In this document: piece after piece, positions 1 to 8,911 of the stretch
Layout: each line of letters opens with the position of its first letter
Numbering within the stretch: the first letter of the stretch is position 1
From: Sodalis sp. dw_96
GTDB taxonomy: Bacteria > Pseudomonadota > Gammaproteobacteria > Enterobacterales > Enterobacteriaceae
Reading direction: 5' to 3'
NCBI RefSeq assembly: GCF_018449575.1
Contig: NZ_JAAVUT010000003.1
Coordinates: 404,993 to 468,992 of the forward strand
DNA length: 64,000 bases
Translations under genes and position numbers: made by a program
The notes under the pieces: model-generated
Databases searched by the model: none
Seen by the model: the letters and a program-made list of their open reading frames with translations, nothing else
Told to the model about the DNA's origin: nothing

Positions 1-71
1 TCCGGCGGGCGGAAAAACCACGCCCGCTTCGACCCGGCCTCAGCAAACACGGTCTCCCTTTAACACGCTCG
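1..71. repeat. Dispersed intergenic repeat, partial copy cut by the window edge
   Basis: The first 50 bases nearly match 23129-23176, including a GCGGGCG ... CGCCCGC hairpin with an A-rich loop. From 54 the sequence CTCCCTTTAACA matches the conserved box seen at 23070, 23177 and 63945, then diverges. It lies at the 3' side of dacB. The family is defined only by comparison within this window. Confidence 0.75.
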
Positions 72-123
72 ATTTAAGCTTCGGTGTTGGCAGGTCAAGC
101 CTGCCGCCGGCGCGTTGTCGTCA

Positions 124-1557
124 TCAGTTATTTTGGTAGACGTCTTTATACAATCGGCTTTCAAATCGTACCAGCGGAATGCGACGATCTTTTTGATCCT
201 GCGGCGGCACCGCGTATCCCGAAAGATATTGCACAAAAGCCATCCGCTGACCGCTGGCGGTGGTGATAAAACCCGCCAGGTTATAGACGCCTTGCAGCGA
301 TCCGGTTTTGGCCGATACCTTGCCGTCCACTCCCGCCTCATGCAGCCCGGCGCGGTACATCAAGGTGCCGTCATAGCCCGCCAGCGGCAGCATGGAAATG
401 AAGTTCAGCGTTTGATCGTGCTGGCCGATATATTGCAGCACCTGCATCATGGTCGCCGGCGAGAGCAAATCGTGGCGGGATAAACCTGAACCGTCCACCT
501 GGATGGTATTGCCCAAATCAATGCCGGCCTGCTGACGCAGGATTTGCCTTACCGCGTCGGAACCGGCGCGCCAGGTGCCGGGCACTTTGAAGCGTTCGTG
601 GCCTATGGTGCGAAACACCGTGTCGGCTATCATGTTGTCGGATTTTTTCAGCATGATCCGCAGCAAATCATGCAACGGGGCGGAATAGGCCTGCGCCAGT
701 ACCGTACCGGCGGCGGTGGGGTTGGTTTGGCGGCGGAGGGTGCCGTTGATGTTGATATCCGCCTGTTGCAGTTCATCTTTCAGGATGGCGCCGGCATAAC
801 TGGCGCCGTCTTGGATAGCGAAGGCCAGCGGCAGGGGATCCGCCCGCTGCGGCATGCAGCCGGTAAGGGTAAACCGGTTCAACTCGCCCGGGACCACGTC
901 CAGTTCGCAATACTGCGCGTCGGGGGAGCCCTTCGCCAGGGTCCGCACCTGGCTGAACATCTGCACAGGGTAATAGGACGCCACGCGGATAAAGGCGGTA
1001 TCCCCGGCTTTCGGGGCGCTGTAAAGCGAAACGGAAAAACAGTTGCGATCGACGATTGCCGCACCAGGCGGGGCGCTGAAACATTCGGTCAAATCATTCC
1101 ACGGCCAGCCGGGTGCTTTGTCGTGGCTGGCGAATACCGAGGTATCGATAATCAGATCGCCGGCTATCTGACGAATCCCCTGCTTGCGCAGTGCGGCAAC
1201 CATATTGCGCAGCTGTTGACGGGTCAGGGTGGGGTCGCCGCCGAAGCGGGCCACCAGATTACCCTGCAGAACCCCGTTGGTGACCGGCCCGTAGCTTTCC
1301 AGCGTAGTGGTAAAGCGATAATCCGGGCCTAGCTGCAATAACGCCGCCAGGGCGGTAATCACCTTCTGTGTGCTGGCGGGTAGTGCCATTTGCTGGCTGT
1401 GAAAGTCGATGGCGGGCGTGGTGGCGCCGATTTTTTGTACAATCAACGCCAGGTTTGCGCCATCGGGTAATGATTCCATGTAATTTTCAACCGGCGTGGC
1501 CTGTGCGGATAGCATGAAAACGCTGGTGAGTCCTATGAGTAAACGTGAAAAACGCAT
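124..1557 (-). CDS. dacB: D-alanyl-D-alanine carboxypeptidase/endopeptidase (PBP4)
   Basis: Periplasmic penicillin-binding protein 4, which trims and cleaves peptidoglycan cross-bridges. The 477-residue length equals E. coli DacB. An N-terminal signal peptide (about residues 1-20, ending SAQA) is followed by the catalytic S-x-x-K motif ASTQK with Ser62 and Lys65; the SDN motif (KKSDN) and the KTG motif (SAKTG) occur later in order. The start at MRFSRLL was chosen because it gives the signal peptide; the 34 extra in-frame upstream residues are not signal-like. Divergent from greA, as in E. coli. Confidence 0.97.
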   Translation of the reverse strand: MRFSRLLIGLTSVFMLSAQATPVENYMESLPDGANLALIVQKIGATTPAIDFHSQQMALPASTQKVITALAALLQLGPDYRFTTTLESYGPVTNGVLQGNLVARFGGDPTLTRQQLRNMVAALRKQGIRQIAGDLIIDTSVFASHDKAPGWPWNDLTECFSAPPGAAIVDRNCFSVSLYSAPKAGDTAFIRVASYYPVQMFSQVRTLAKGSPDAQYCELDVVPGELNRFTLTGCMPQRADPLPLAFAIQDGASYAGAILKDELQQADININGTLRRQTNPTAAGTVLAQAYSAPLHDLLRIMLKKSDNMIADTVFRTIGHERFKVPGTWRAGSDAVRQILRQQAGIDLGNTIQVDGSGLSRHDLLSPATMMQVLQYIGQHDQTLNFISMLPLAGYDGTLMYRAGLHEAGVDGKVSAKTGSLQGVYNLAGFITTASGQRMAFVQYLSGYAVPPQDQKDRRIPLVRFESRLYKDVYQNN

Positions 1558-1670
1558 AATTTTCGGCAACGGCAATGTAACGTGCTGCCATACTACGGTG
1601 CAAACAGGGTTAAAGTAAACGATGACCCATGCGGAACTCTGGGTTAAAATACGTATCAAAATGCAAATTG

Positions 1671-1708
1671 CCCCGACCTGGGATAACTCGTCAGGTCAGG
1701 TTTTTTTT
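1671..1708 (+). terminator. Terminator-like hairpin in the greA leader
   Basis: GACCTG (1675-1680) can pair with CAGGTC (1692-1697), followed after three bases by eight T residues. In E. coli the greA leader also contains an early terminator that produces the small RNA GraL; this hairpin is in the right place to do the same, but the short stem and offset T-run make that an inference. Confidence 0.45.
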
Positions 1709-1779
1709 GCTTTTCGCTCAGGTAGTAGCGGAAAGAGTTGCGTCGTGACTACTTCTTCAAGTCATGTCAGGACGGCGAT

Positions 1780-1823
1780 ATGTCTTGAAGGTGGCATGTC
1801 TTGAAGGTGGCATGTCTTGAAGG
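1780..1823 (+). repeat. 16-bp tandem repeat in the greA leader (2.7 copies)
   Basis: The unit TGTCTTGAAGGTGGCA starts at 1781 and 1797, and a partial third copy starts at 1813. Each copy creates the triplets ATG TCT TGA (starts at 1780, 1796, 1812), and for the second and third an AAGG sequence lies four bases upstream. The leader therefore contains three consecutive two-codon start-stop frames just before greA. Confidence 0.85.
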
Positions 1824-1860
1824 GGAAAAGCTTAGCAGGATGAATTTTAGAGGTAATGCC

Positions 1861-2337
1861 ATGACTCCAGTTCCAATGACTTTGCGTGGTGCCGATAAAT
1901 TGCGGGAAGAGCTCGAATTTTTGAAAAGCGTTCGTCGCCCGGAAATTATCAGAGCCATCGCCGATGCCCGTGCGCACGGCGATCTGAAAGAAAATGCGGA
2001 ATACCACGCCGCGCGTGAACAACAAGGGTTTTGCGAAGGACGTATCCAGGAAATCGAAGCAAAATTGTCCAATGCCCAGATTATCGACGTTACTAAAATG
2101 TCGGCTCAGGGCCGGGTGATTTTCGGTAGCACGGTGAGCGTTCTGAACCTGGAAAACGACGAAGAGCTGACTTACCGTATTGTCGGCGACGATGAGGCGG
2201 ATTTTAAACAAAATCTCATCTCCATCAATTCACCCATGGCCCGCGGCCTGGTGGGAAAGGAAGAAGGGGATGTCGCGCTGATTCGTACGCCGGGCGGCGA
2301 TGTGGAGTACGAAATCCAGAAGGTGGAATACCTGTAA
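1861..2337 (+). CDS. greA: Transcription elongation factor GreA
   Basis: Rescues backtracked RNA polymerase by stimulating cleavage of the 3' end of the transcript. The product is 158 residues, the E. coli length, with an N-terminal coiled coil containing the conserved [14 protein letters not shown] segment (its acidic tip acts in the polymerase secondary channel) and a C-terminal FKBP-like domain ending VEYL. ATG at 1861 is preceded by AGAGG eight bases upstream. A second in-frame ATG at 1840 with its own GCAGGA would add seven residues absent from E. coli GreA, so 1861 is preferred. Confidence 0.97.
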   Translation: MTPVPMTLRGADKLREELEFLKSVRRPEIIRAIADARAHGDLKENAEYHAAREQQGFCEGRIQEIEAKLSNAQIIDVTKMSAQGRVIFGSTVSVLNLENDEELTYRIVGDDEADFKQNLISINSPMARGLVGKEEGDVALIRTPGGDVEYEIQKVEYL

Positions 2338-2371
2338 GGGGATAGTCGCGGCCTTTAGGATGAATTGTAAA

Positions 2372-2406
2372 GAAAGGAAAAAGGCCGTAAGTGGCCTTTT
2401 CCTGCT
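2372..2406. terminator. Bidirectional terminator between greA and yhbY
   Basis: GGAAAAAGGCC (2376-2386) pairs with GGCCTTTTCC (2393-2402), giving an A-rich 5' flank and T-rich 3' flank on both strands. It separates the convergent genes greA and yhbY. Confidence 0.8.
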
Positions 2407-2459
2407 TTAACGAGCATGGCACCTTTGCAGAGGTAAGAAATGCAGGGGTAGCAAAGTCG

Positions 2460-2753
2460 TCAGCGCGGTAAAGTGATTTTCCGCTCCGTAGCCGGGCGGT
2501 AGAGCACCAGGATGCTGCCGATTATCTGAACGCAGACGGCACCGGTCTCGCGCACGATGGCATCGGCGATGAGCTTTTTGGTGTCGCGTTCTTCGGCGGC
2601 GATTTTGATTTTGATCAGCTCATGATGCTCAATGGCTTGCTCGATTTCTGCCAGCACGCCTTCCGTCAGGCCGTTATTGCCCAGCATGACCACGGGTTTT
2701 AGCAGATGCGCCAGACCTTTCAGGTGCTGTTTTTGCTTGTTGTTCAGATTCAT
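2460..2753 (-). CDS. yhbY: RNA-binding protein YhbY (CRM domain)
   Basis: A 97-residue protein consisting of one CRM (KH-like) domain. It begins MNLNNKQKQHLKGLAHLLKP and contains the family loop VMLGNNGLTEGVLAEI. E. coli YhbY associates with pre-50S ribosomal particles. It is divergent from rlmE, another 50S-maturation gene, as in E. coli. Confidence 0.95.
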   Translation of the reverse strand: MNLNNKQKQHLKGLAHLLKPVVMLGNNGLTEGVLAEIEQAIEHHELIKIKIAAEERDTKKLIADAIVRETGAVCVQIIGSILVLYRPATERKITLPR

Positions 2754-2899
2754 TTGTCTTTTTTACTTACGTTGGGATTGAAAACGGGACATTCTACCGC
2801 CATCTCATGATTATCACCAAATCGGTCGTGATTGTATCCGGCGCATGAGTGCCTCATTCCTTCACCAATGCCCCACTTTCAGGATAGTTGGATAATAAA

Positions 2900-3529
2900 A
2901 TGACCACCAAAAAGCGTTCCGGCAGCTCAAGTCGGTGGCTACAGGAACACTTTAGCGATAAATATGTACTTGAGGCACAAAAAAAAGGGCTGCGTTCCCG
3001 CGCCTGGTTTAAACTTGAAGAAATACAGCAGGGCGACAAGCTTTTCAAACAGGATATGGCCGTAGTGGATTTAGGCGCCGCCCCCGGCGGCTGGTCGCAA
3101 TATGTCGCCACGCAAATTGGCAAAAAAGGGCGTATCATCGCCTGTGATATTCTCCCCATGGATCCGATGGTGGGCGTCGATTTTCTGCAGGGCGACTTTC
3201 GCGATCCTCAGGTATTAAAGGCGTTATTGGAGAGAGTAGGCGAAGGAAAAATTCAGGTGGTCATGTCCGACATGGCACCGAATATGAGTGGTACCCCGGC
3301 TGTCGATATTCCCAAAGCCATGTATCTAGCGGAGTTGGCTTTGGAGATGTGCCGGGATGTGCTGGCACCAGGCGGCAGTTTTCTGGTTAAAGTCTTTCAG
3401 GGAGAAGGTTTTGATGAATACCTGCGGGAAATTCGCTCCCTATTTACGAAGGTAAAGATTCGTAAGCCAGACGCTTCCCGCGCGCGTTCGCGAGAAGTGT
3501 ACATTGTGGCGACAGGGCGCAAAATATAG
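2900..3529 (+). CDS. rlmE: 23S rRNA 2'-O-ribose U2552 methyltransferase RlmE (FtsJ/RrmJ)
   Basis: SAM-dependent methyltransferase that modifies U2552 in the 23S A-loop during late 50S assembly. The product has 209 residues, the E. coli length. The SAM-binding motif [13 protein letters not shown] and a lysine at position 38, a member of the K-D-K-E catalytic tetrad, are present, as is [10 protein letters not shown] around the catalytic Asp. The ATG at 2900 (MTTKKRS) matches the E. coli start; an in-frame TTG four codons upstream has no better ribosome binding site. It is directly followed by ftsH. Confidence 0.97.
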   Translation: MTTKKRSGSSSRWLQEHFSDKYVLEAQKKGLRSRAWFKLEEIQQGDKLFKQDMAVVDLGAAPGGWSQYVATQIGKKGRIIACDILPMDPMVGVDFLQGDFRDPQVLKALLERVGEGKIQVVMSDMAPNMSGTPAVDIPKAMYLAELALEMCRDVLAPGGSFLVKVFQGEGFDEYLREIRSLFTKVKIRKPDASRARSREVYIVATGRKI

Positions 3530-3575
3530 TACCCTACGCTAATTGTTAACACCGTTGTAATATGAGGTTAATCCC

Positions 3576-5522
3576 TTGAGTGACATGGCGAAAAACCTGA
3601 TTCTCTGGTTGGTCATCGCGGTAGTGCTGATGTCTGTATTTCAGAGCTTCGGGCCCAGCGAGTCCAATGGCCGTAAGGTGGATTACACCACCTTTATGTC
3701 TGAATTGAATCAGGATCAGATTAGGGAAGCACGTATTAACGGACGTGAGATTACCGTTACCAGGAAAGACAGTAACCGTTACACAACCTATATCCCGGTC
3801 AACGACCCCAGGTTATTGGATTCCCTGCTGACCAAGAACGTTAAAGTTGTCGGTGAGCCGCCGGAAGAACCGAGCCTGCTGGCCTCTATATTTATTTCCT
3901 GGTTCCCGATGCTGTTGCTGATTGGTGTCTGGATCTTCTTTATGCGGCAAATGCAGGGCGGCGGCGGCAAGGGGGCGATGTCCTTTGGCAAAAGCAAGGC
4001 CCGGATGCTCACTGAGGATCAGATCAAAACAACCTTTGCCGATGTGGCGGGCTGCGACGAAGCAAAAGAAGAAGTCAGCGAACTGGTGGATTATCTCCGC
4101 GAGCCGAGCCGCTTTCAGAAGCTGGGTGGGAAAATTCCGAAAGGCGTGTTGATGGTGGGGCCGCCGGGGACAGGTAAAACCTTGCTGGCTAAAGCCATTG
4201 CCGGTGAAGCTAAAGTACCGTTTTTCACCATTTCCGGTTCTGATTTTGTGGAAATGTTTGTCGGCGTCGGCGCATCCCGTGTGCGCGATATGTTCGAGCA
4301 GGCCAAAAAGGCCGCTCCCTGCATCATCTTTATCGATGAAATCGATGCCGTGGGTCGCCAGCGCGGCGCGGGCCTCGGCGGCGGTCATGATGAACGTGAA
4401 CAAACGCTGAATCAGATGCTGGTGGAAATGGACGGCTTTGAAGGCAACGAAGGCATCATCGTTATTGCCGCCACTAACCGTCCCGACGTGCTGGATCCGG
4501 CTTTGCTGCGTCCGGGTCGTTTTGACCGCCAGGTGGTGGTGGGATTGCCGGATGTACGCGGTCGTGAACAGATTCTGAAAGTGCATATGCGTCGCGTGCC
4601 GTTATCCACGGATATGGACCCTTCCGTGATAGCGCGCGGTACCCCTGGTTTCTCAGGCGCCGATTTGGCCAACCTGGTGAATGAAGCCGCATTGTTCGCC
4701 GCTCGCGGCAGCAAGCGCGTGGTCTCCATGGTGGAATTTGAAAAAGCCAAGGACAAAATCATGATGGGCGCTGAACGTCGATCCATGGTGATGACCGAAG
4801 CGCAAAAGGAATCCACCGCGTACCACGAAGCGGGCCACGCCATTATCGGTCGTTTGGTGCCGGAACATGATCCGGTTCACAAAGTAACCATTATTCCCCG
4901 CGGTCGTGCGTTGGGCGTTACATTCTTCCTGCCGGAAGGCGATGCCATCAGCGCCAGCCGCCAGAAGCTGGAAAGCCAGATTTCCACTCTCTACGGCGGT
5001 CGTTTGGCGGAAGAGATCATTTACGGACCGCAGAAAGTGTCCACCGGCGCGTCCAATGATATCAAAGTGGCCACTTCCATTGCCCGTAACATGGTGACGC
5101 AATGGGGCTTCTCCGAGAAGCTGGGGCCGTTGCTGTATGCCGAAGAGGAAGGGGAAGTCTTCCTGGGCCGTTCAGTGGCGAAAGCGAAGCATATGTCCGA
5201 CGAGACGGCGCGTATTATCGACCAGGAAGTGAAATCCCTGATTGAACGCAACTACACTCGTGCCCGTACTTTGCTGATGGAAAATATGGATATCCTGCAT
5301 TCAATGAAAGATGCATTGATGAAATATGAAACCATCGACGCGCCGCAAATTGATGATTTGATGGGCCGCAAAACCGTGCGCCCGCCTGCCGGCTGGGACG
5401 ATTCGCCGAGCAACCACTCCTCTGATAACGGCGGCACGCCTAAAGCGCCGACGCCGGTGGATCAGCCCAATACGCCGACGGGCAATACCATGTCCGAACA
5501 GTTCGGCAATAACCGGGCGTAA
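3576..5522 (+). CDS. ftsH: ATP-dependent zinc metalloprotease FtsH
   Basis: Essential inner-membrane AAA+ protease; known substrates include LpxC, sigma-32 and unassembled membrane proteins. The 648 residues contain an N-terminal transmembrane helix (about 8-24), a short periplasmic domain, a second helix (about 98-120), Walker A GPPGTGKT at 195-202, Walker [10 protein letters not shown], and the zinc motif HEAGH at 417-421. The C-terminal tail is polar and slightly different from E. coli. The TTG start (MSDMAKN) gives the long form known in E. coli; an ATG three codons later is the alternative start. Confidence 0.98.
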   Translation: MSDMAKNLILWLVIAVVLMSVFQSFGPSESNGRKVDYTTFMSELNQDQIREARINGREITVTRKDSNRYTTYIPVNDPRLLDSLLTKNVKVVGEPPEEPSLLASIFISWFPMLLLIGVWIFFMRQMQGGGGKGAMSFGKSKARMLTEDQIKTTFADVAGCDEAKEEVSELVDYLREPSRFQKLGGKIPKGVLMVGPPGTGKTLLAKAIAGEAKVPFFTISGSDFVEMFVGVGASRVRDMFEQAKKAAPCIIFIDEIDAVGRQRGAGLGGGHDEREQTLNQMLVEMDGFEGNEGIIVIAATNRPDVLDPALLRPGRFDRQVVVGLPDVRGREQILKVHMRRVPLSTDMDPSVIARGTPGFSGADLANLVNEAALFAARGSKRVVSMVEFEKAKDKIMMGAERRSMVMTEAQKESTAYHEAGHAIIGRLVPEHDPVHKVTIIPRGRALGVTFFLPEGDAISASRQKLESQISTLYGGRLAEEIIYGPQKVSTGASNDIKVATSIARNMVTQWGFSEKLGPLLYAEEEGEVFLGRSVAKAKHMSDETARIIDQEVKSLIERNYTRARTLLMENMDILHSMKDALMKYETIDAPQIDDLMGRKTVRPPAGWDDSPSNHSSDNGGTPKAPTPVDQPNTPTGNTMSEQFGNNRA

Positions 5523-5550
5523 ACAATCGGTCCTGCGTAACAGCAGTATA

Positions 5551-5583
5551 GAAAAGCCCCGGCCTAACCGCCGGGGTTTTTTA
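5551..5583 (+). terminator. Intrinsic terminator after ftsH
   Basis: CCCCGGC (5557-5563) pairs with GCCGGGG (5570-5576) and is followed by six T residues and a T-rich tail. It lies 30 bases after the ftsH stop and before folP. Confidence 0.85.
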
Positions 5584-5677
5584 TTGGTGTGACAATCAGA
5601 AGGGTCCGGCGGGTTTTTCCCCCGGACGGTGGTAAGATATGCCGCTAGTACAGGTAACCAGACGGAAGGATCCCATC

Positions 5678-6523
5678 ATGCAACTCATGGTCAATCAACG
5701 CACGCTCGATCTCGACACGCCCCAGGTCATGGGCATACTTAACGTGACGCCGGACTCTTTTTCCGACGGCGGACGCTTCAACCGCCTTGATGCGGCGTTA
5801 ACTCACGCGCGGGAAATGATTGATGCCGGCGCCACGCTGATCGATATCGGCGGCGAGTCCACCCGGCCCGGCGCGGCGGCGGTCAGCGCCGAACAGGAAG
5901 CCGAACGCGTATTGCCGGTGGTGGAGGCTCTTGCGCAGCGCTTTGAGGTGTTTATTTCGGTGGATACCTCCCGGGCGCTGGTGATGCGGGAGAGCGCGGC
6001 GGCGGGAGCGCATATGATAAATGATATCCGCGCCCTGAACGAACCCGGCGCCATGGAAGCGGCCCGCGACAGCGGCCTGCCCGTCTGCCTGATGCATATG
6101 CAGGGCGAACCGCACACCATGCAACAGGATCCCTCGTATCAGGATGTGCTGGCGGAGGTGAAGAGCTTTTTTGTCCGACGTATCGCCGAGTGCCAGATGG
6201 CGGGCATCGAAAAAAAACGCCTACTGCTGGATCCGGGCTTCGGTTTCGGCAAGAATTTAGCGCATAATTACCGCCTTCTGGCCCGGCTGGAGGATTTTCA
6301 CTCGTTTGGTTTGCCGATTCTGGTGGGCATGTCGAGGAAATCCATGGTTGGCGAACTGACTCACGTGCCTCCCGATCAACGCGTTATCGGCAGCGTGGCC
6401 TGCGCGGTCATTGCCGCCATGCAGGGGGCGCGGATTATCCGCGTCCACGATGTCAAAGAAACCATCGAGGCGATGCTTGTGGTCAAAGCGACTCTTTCAG
6501 CGAAGGAATCACTATTTGTATGA
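5678..6523 (+). CDS. folP: Dihydropteroate synthase
   Basis: Condenses 6-hydroxymethyl-7,8-dihydropterin pyrophosphate with p-aminobenzoate in folate synthesis; the sulfonamide target. The 281-residue TIM-barrel protein has the two family signatures, [11 protein letters not shown] and GGESTRPGA, plus DPGFGFGK in the pterin site. The ATG at 5678 is preceded by GGAAGGAT at a suitable distance, and starting there matches E. coli FolP length. The stop overlaps the glmM start by four bases (ATGA), so translation is probably coupled. Confidence 0.97.
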   Translation: MQLMVNQRTLDLDTPQVMGILNVTPDSFSDGGRFNRLDAALTHAREMIDAGATLIDIGGESTRPGAAAVSAEQEAERVLPVVEALAQRFEVFISVDTSRALVMRESAAAGAHMINDIRALNEPGAMEAARDSGLPVCLMHMQGEPHTMQQDPSYQDVLAEVKSFFVRRIAECQMAGIEKKRLLLDPGFGFGKNLAHNYRLLARLEDFHSFGLPILVGMSRKSMVGELTHVPPDQRVIGSVACAVIAAMQGARIIRVHDVKETIEAMLVVKATLSAKESLFV

Positions 6524-7857
6524 GTAACCATAAATACTTCGGAACGGACGGTATCCGCGGCAAGGTAGGGGATAGCCCCATCACACCGGATTTTGTCTTG
6601 AAGCTGGGTTGGGCCGCAGGCAAGGTATTGGCTCGCCACGGGTCGCGCAAGATTATCATCGGCAAGGATACGCGGATCTCCGGTTATATGCTGGAATCGG
6701 CCCTGGAGGCCGGGCTGGCGGCGGCGGGTTTATCCGCCGCGTTTACCGGACCCATGCCGACCCCGGCTATTGCCTATCTGACGCGCACCTTCCGGGCCGA
6801 AGCGGGGATCGTGATTTCCGCTTCCCACAATCCCTATTATGACAACGGCATCAAGTTTTTCTCCATCGATGGAACAAAATTACCCGATGAGGTGGAAGAA
6901 GCCATCGAAGCGGAGCTGGAAAAAAACCTGACCTGCGTGGAATCCGCCGAACTGGGGAAAGCCAGCCGTATCGTTGATGCCGCCGGCCGCTATATTGAAT
7001 TCTGCAAAGGCACCTTTCCCAGCAACAGCAGTCTGAAGGGCCTCAAGATCGTGGTGGATTGCGCCAACGGCGCCACCTACCATATCGCGCCAAGCGTGCT
7101 GCGGGAGCTCGGCGCCGATGTCACGGCCATCGGTTGCCAGCCGGACGGCATGAATATCAACCAGGAGTGCGGCGCCACCGATGTGCGCCTATTGCAACGG
7201 CGGGTGCTGGAAGAGAAAGCCGCGCTGGGCATCGCGTATGACGGCGATGGCGATCGGGTTATCATGGTAGACCATCTCGGCAATAAGGTGGACGGGGATC
7301 AGATCCTCTATATCATCGCCCGGGAAAAATTGCGCCAGGGCCAGCTTAGCGGCGGTGTGGTGGGTACCCAAATGAGCAATATGGGCCTGGAACTGGCGCT
7401 CAAGCAATTGGGGATCCCCTTTGTGCGGGCAAAAGTGGGAGACCGCTATGTGCTGGAAAAGCTGCAGGAAAAAGGCTGGCGCATCGGGGCGGAAAATTCA
7501 GGCCACGTGATCCTGCTGGATAAAACCACCACCGGCGACGGTATTATCGCCGGTCTGCAGGTATTGTCCGCCATGGTGGGGAATCATATGACCCTGCATG
7601 ACTTATGCAGCGGCATGCGCCTCCTGCCGCAAATTCTGGTGAACGTGCGTTTCACCGGCAGTAACGACCCGCTGGAATCGACGCTGGTGAAACAGGCCTT
7701 GGCGGAGGTGGAAAGCGCGCTGGCCGGAAGGGGCCGGGTATTGCTGCGTAAATCCGGCACCGAGCCGCTGATACGGGTCATGGTGGAAGGCGAGGAAGAC
7801 GAACTGGTTAAACGATTGGCTCACCTGATAGCCGATGCGGTGAAGGCCGCCGGTTAA
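6520..7857 (+). CDS. glmM: Phosphoglucosamine mutase
   Basis: Interconverts glucosamine-6-phosphate and glucosamine-1-phosphate on the route to UDP-GlcNAc for peptidoglycan and LPS. At 445 residues it equals E. coli GlmM. The phosphorylated catalytic serine is Ser102 in [12 protein letters not shown]; the metal-binding loop DGDGDR and the sugar-binding GAENSGH segment follow. It forms the conserved folP-glmM pair with a four-base overlap. Confidence 0.98.
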   Translation: MSNHKYFGTDGIRGKVGDSPITPDFVLKLGWAAGKVLARHGSRKIIIGKDTRISGYMLESALEAGLAAAGLSAAFTGPMPTPAIAYLTRTFRAEAGIVISASHNPYYDNGIKFFSIDGTKLPDEVEEAIEAELEKNLTCVESAELGKASRIVDAAGRYIEFCKGTFPSNSSLKGLKIVVDCANGATYHIAPSVLRELGADVTAIGCQPDGMNINQECGATDVRLLQRRVLEEKAALGIAYDGDGDRVIMVDHLGNKVDGDQILYIIAREKLRQGQLSGGVVGTQMSNMGLELALKQLGIPFVRAKVGDRYVLEKLQEKGWRIGAENSGHVILLDKTTTGDGIIAGLQVLSAMVGNHMTLHDLCSGMRLLPQILVNVRFTGSNDPLESTLVKQALAEVESALAGRGRVLLRKSGTEPLIRVMVEGEEDELVKRLAHLIADAVKAAG

Positions 7858-8019
7858 CCTGTGACGTTTTTTTCTTCAATCAGTTCGTTAGCCGCAATTT
7901 ACCCTTGCGTGCGCACCCTGCTTTCGTTAGTATTCACACCCGCTTCAGTCGGAGTTTATCATCGCCGAACCGGGGCAGTCGTTTAACGCGCGGGTAAACC
8001 CGCAAGGACACCAAAGATT

Positions 8020-8352
8020 ATGTATGAAGCTCTGTTAGTCATATTCCTGTTGGTCTCTGTCGGGCTGGTTGCGCTGATCATGCTACAGCAAGGCAAGGGT
8101 GCTGATATGGGGGCCTCGTTCGGCGCAGGCGCTTCCGCGACCCTGTTCGGATCCAGCGGTTCCGGTAACTTCATGACTCGTGTGACGGCGGTGCTGGCGA
8201 CATTGTTTTTTATCCTTAGCCTGGTGTTGGGCAATCTGAACGGCAGTCATACCAAAAAAGGCAGTGAGTGGGATAATTTGAGTCAGCCCGTGCAATCGGA
8301 AAAAGCACCTTCCCAAGCGCCGGCAAAATCGAATAACGATATCCCGCAATAA
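8020..8352 (+). CDS. secG: Protein-export membrane protein SecG
   Basis: Small subunit of the SecYEG translocon. The 110-residue length matches E. coli. Two transmembrane segments (about 2-23 and 52-74) flank a glycine-rich loop containing GKGADMGASFGAGASATLFGS reduced here to its core features GADMGASFG and LFGSSG. The C-terminal tail is polar. It lies between glmM and a tRNA-Leu gene as in E. coli. Confidence 0.97.
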   Translation: MYEALLVIFLLVSVGLVALIMLQQGKGADMGASFGAGASATLFGSSGSGNFMTRVTAVLATLFFILSLVLGNLNGSHTKKGSEWDNLSQPVQSEKAPSQAPAKSNNDIPQ

Positions 8353-8461
8353 TCCCGACCTTTAGCCAGTGAATGGCAAGCGTTCGGCGATACGTAACGT
8401 CACCGGCGATGAGTAGATGAAATAGGCTCGTTGGAAGTTGGGCCGGTGAATGAAGGCAGTA

Positions 8462-8487
8462 AAATAAGTCAGTGAAATAAGTCAGTG
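8462..8487 (+). repeat. 13-bp tandem repeat just upstream of tRNA-Leu
   Basis: The unit AAATAAGTCAGTG occurs at 8462-8474 and 8475-8487, followed by a degenerate third start. It ends about 11 bases before the mature tRNA and therefore lies in the precursor or promoter region. Confidence 0.8.
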
Positions 8488-8498
8488 GAATAAAGAGT

Positions 8499-8585
8499 GC
8501 CGAGGTGGTGAAATTGGTAGACACGCTACCTTGAGGTGGTAGTGCCCGATTGGGCTTACGGGTTCAAGTCCCGTCCTCGGTACCA
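8499..8585 (+). tRNA. leuU: tRNA-Leu (anticodon GAG)
   Basis: An 87-nt type II tRNA with acceptor stem GCCGAGG/CCTCGGT, a long variable arm (TGCCCGATTGGGCTT), T-loop GGTTCAAGTCC and encoded CCA. The anticodon loop contains GAG. It is nearly identical to E. coli leuU and sits directly downstream of secG as there. Confidence 0.98.
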
Positions 8586-8596
8586 AGCTTGAATAA

Positions 8597-8620
8597 AGGA
8601 CGTCAATGGACGTCTTTTTT
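8597..8620 (+). terminator. Intrinsic terminator after tRNA-Leu
   Basis: GACGTC occurs twice four bases apart; being self-complementary, the copies can pair, and the second is followed by six T residues starting at 8615. It ends the secG/tRNA-Leu transcript. Confidence 0.7.
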
Positions 8621-8911
8621 GATTTTAAAACCTCGATATCCTAATATCCTCTTATTCCAACCACGTAGACCTGACCTCTTCTTGCGCCGAAAGGGTTTTC
8701 CCTTTCCTCTGTTTGTTTGTCCCTCTCCTGACGTCTCCTCGGGCCGATAAAGGCTAAAAGCTGAATAAGCGATATCTAAAAGTCTTCCCGCTGGTTTGAT
8801 GGCATAGTTTTCCTAAGCAAATTAATCATTTTTTAATAATCAGTTTTATTTGCTCAAGGGTAACCCGATACATGCAATAAATCATTGGATAGAAAGCGGA
8901 GCAAAATAATC
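8621..8911. other. AT-rich spacer upstream of the orphan gene
   Basis: No gene is recognised here. The stretch is AT-rich, with pyrimidine runs in the first half and a TAATCATTTTTTAATAATC segment near 8824-8842 that could be part of a promoter for the following gene. It occupies part of the place where E. coli has yhbX and argG; no recognisable trace of either was seen. Confidence 0.5.
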
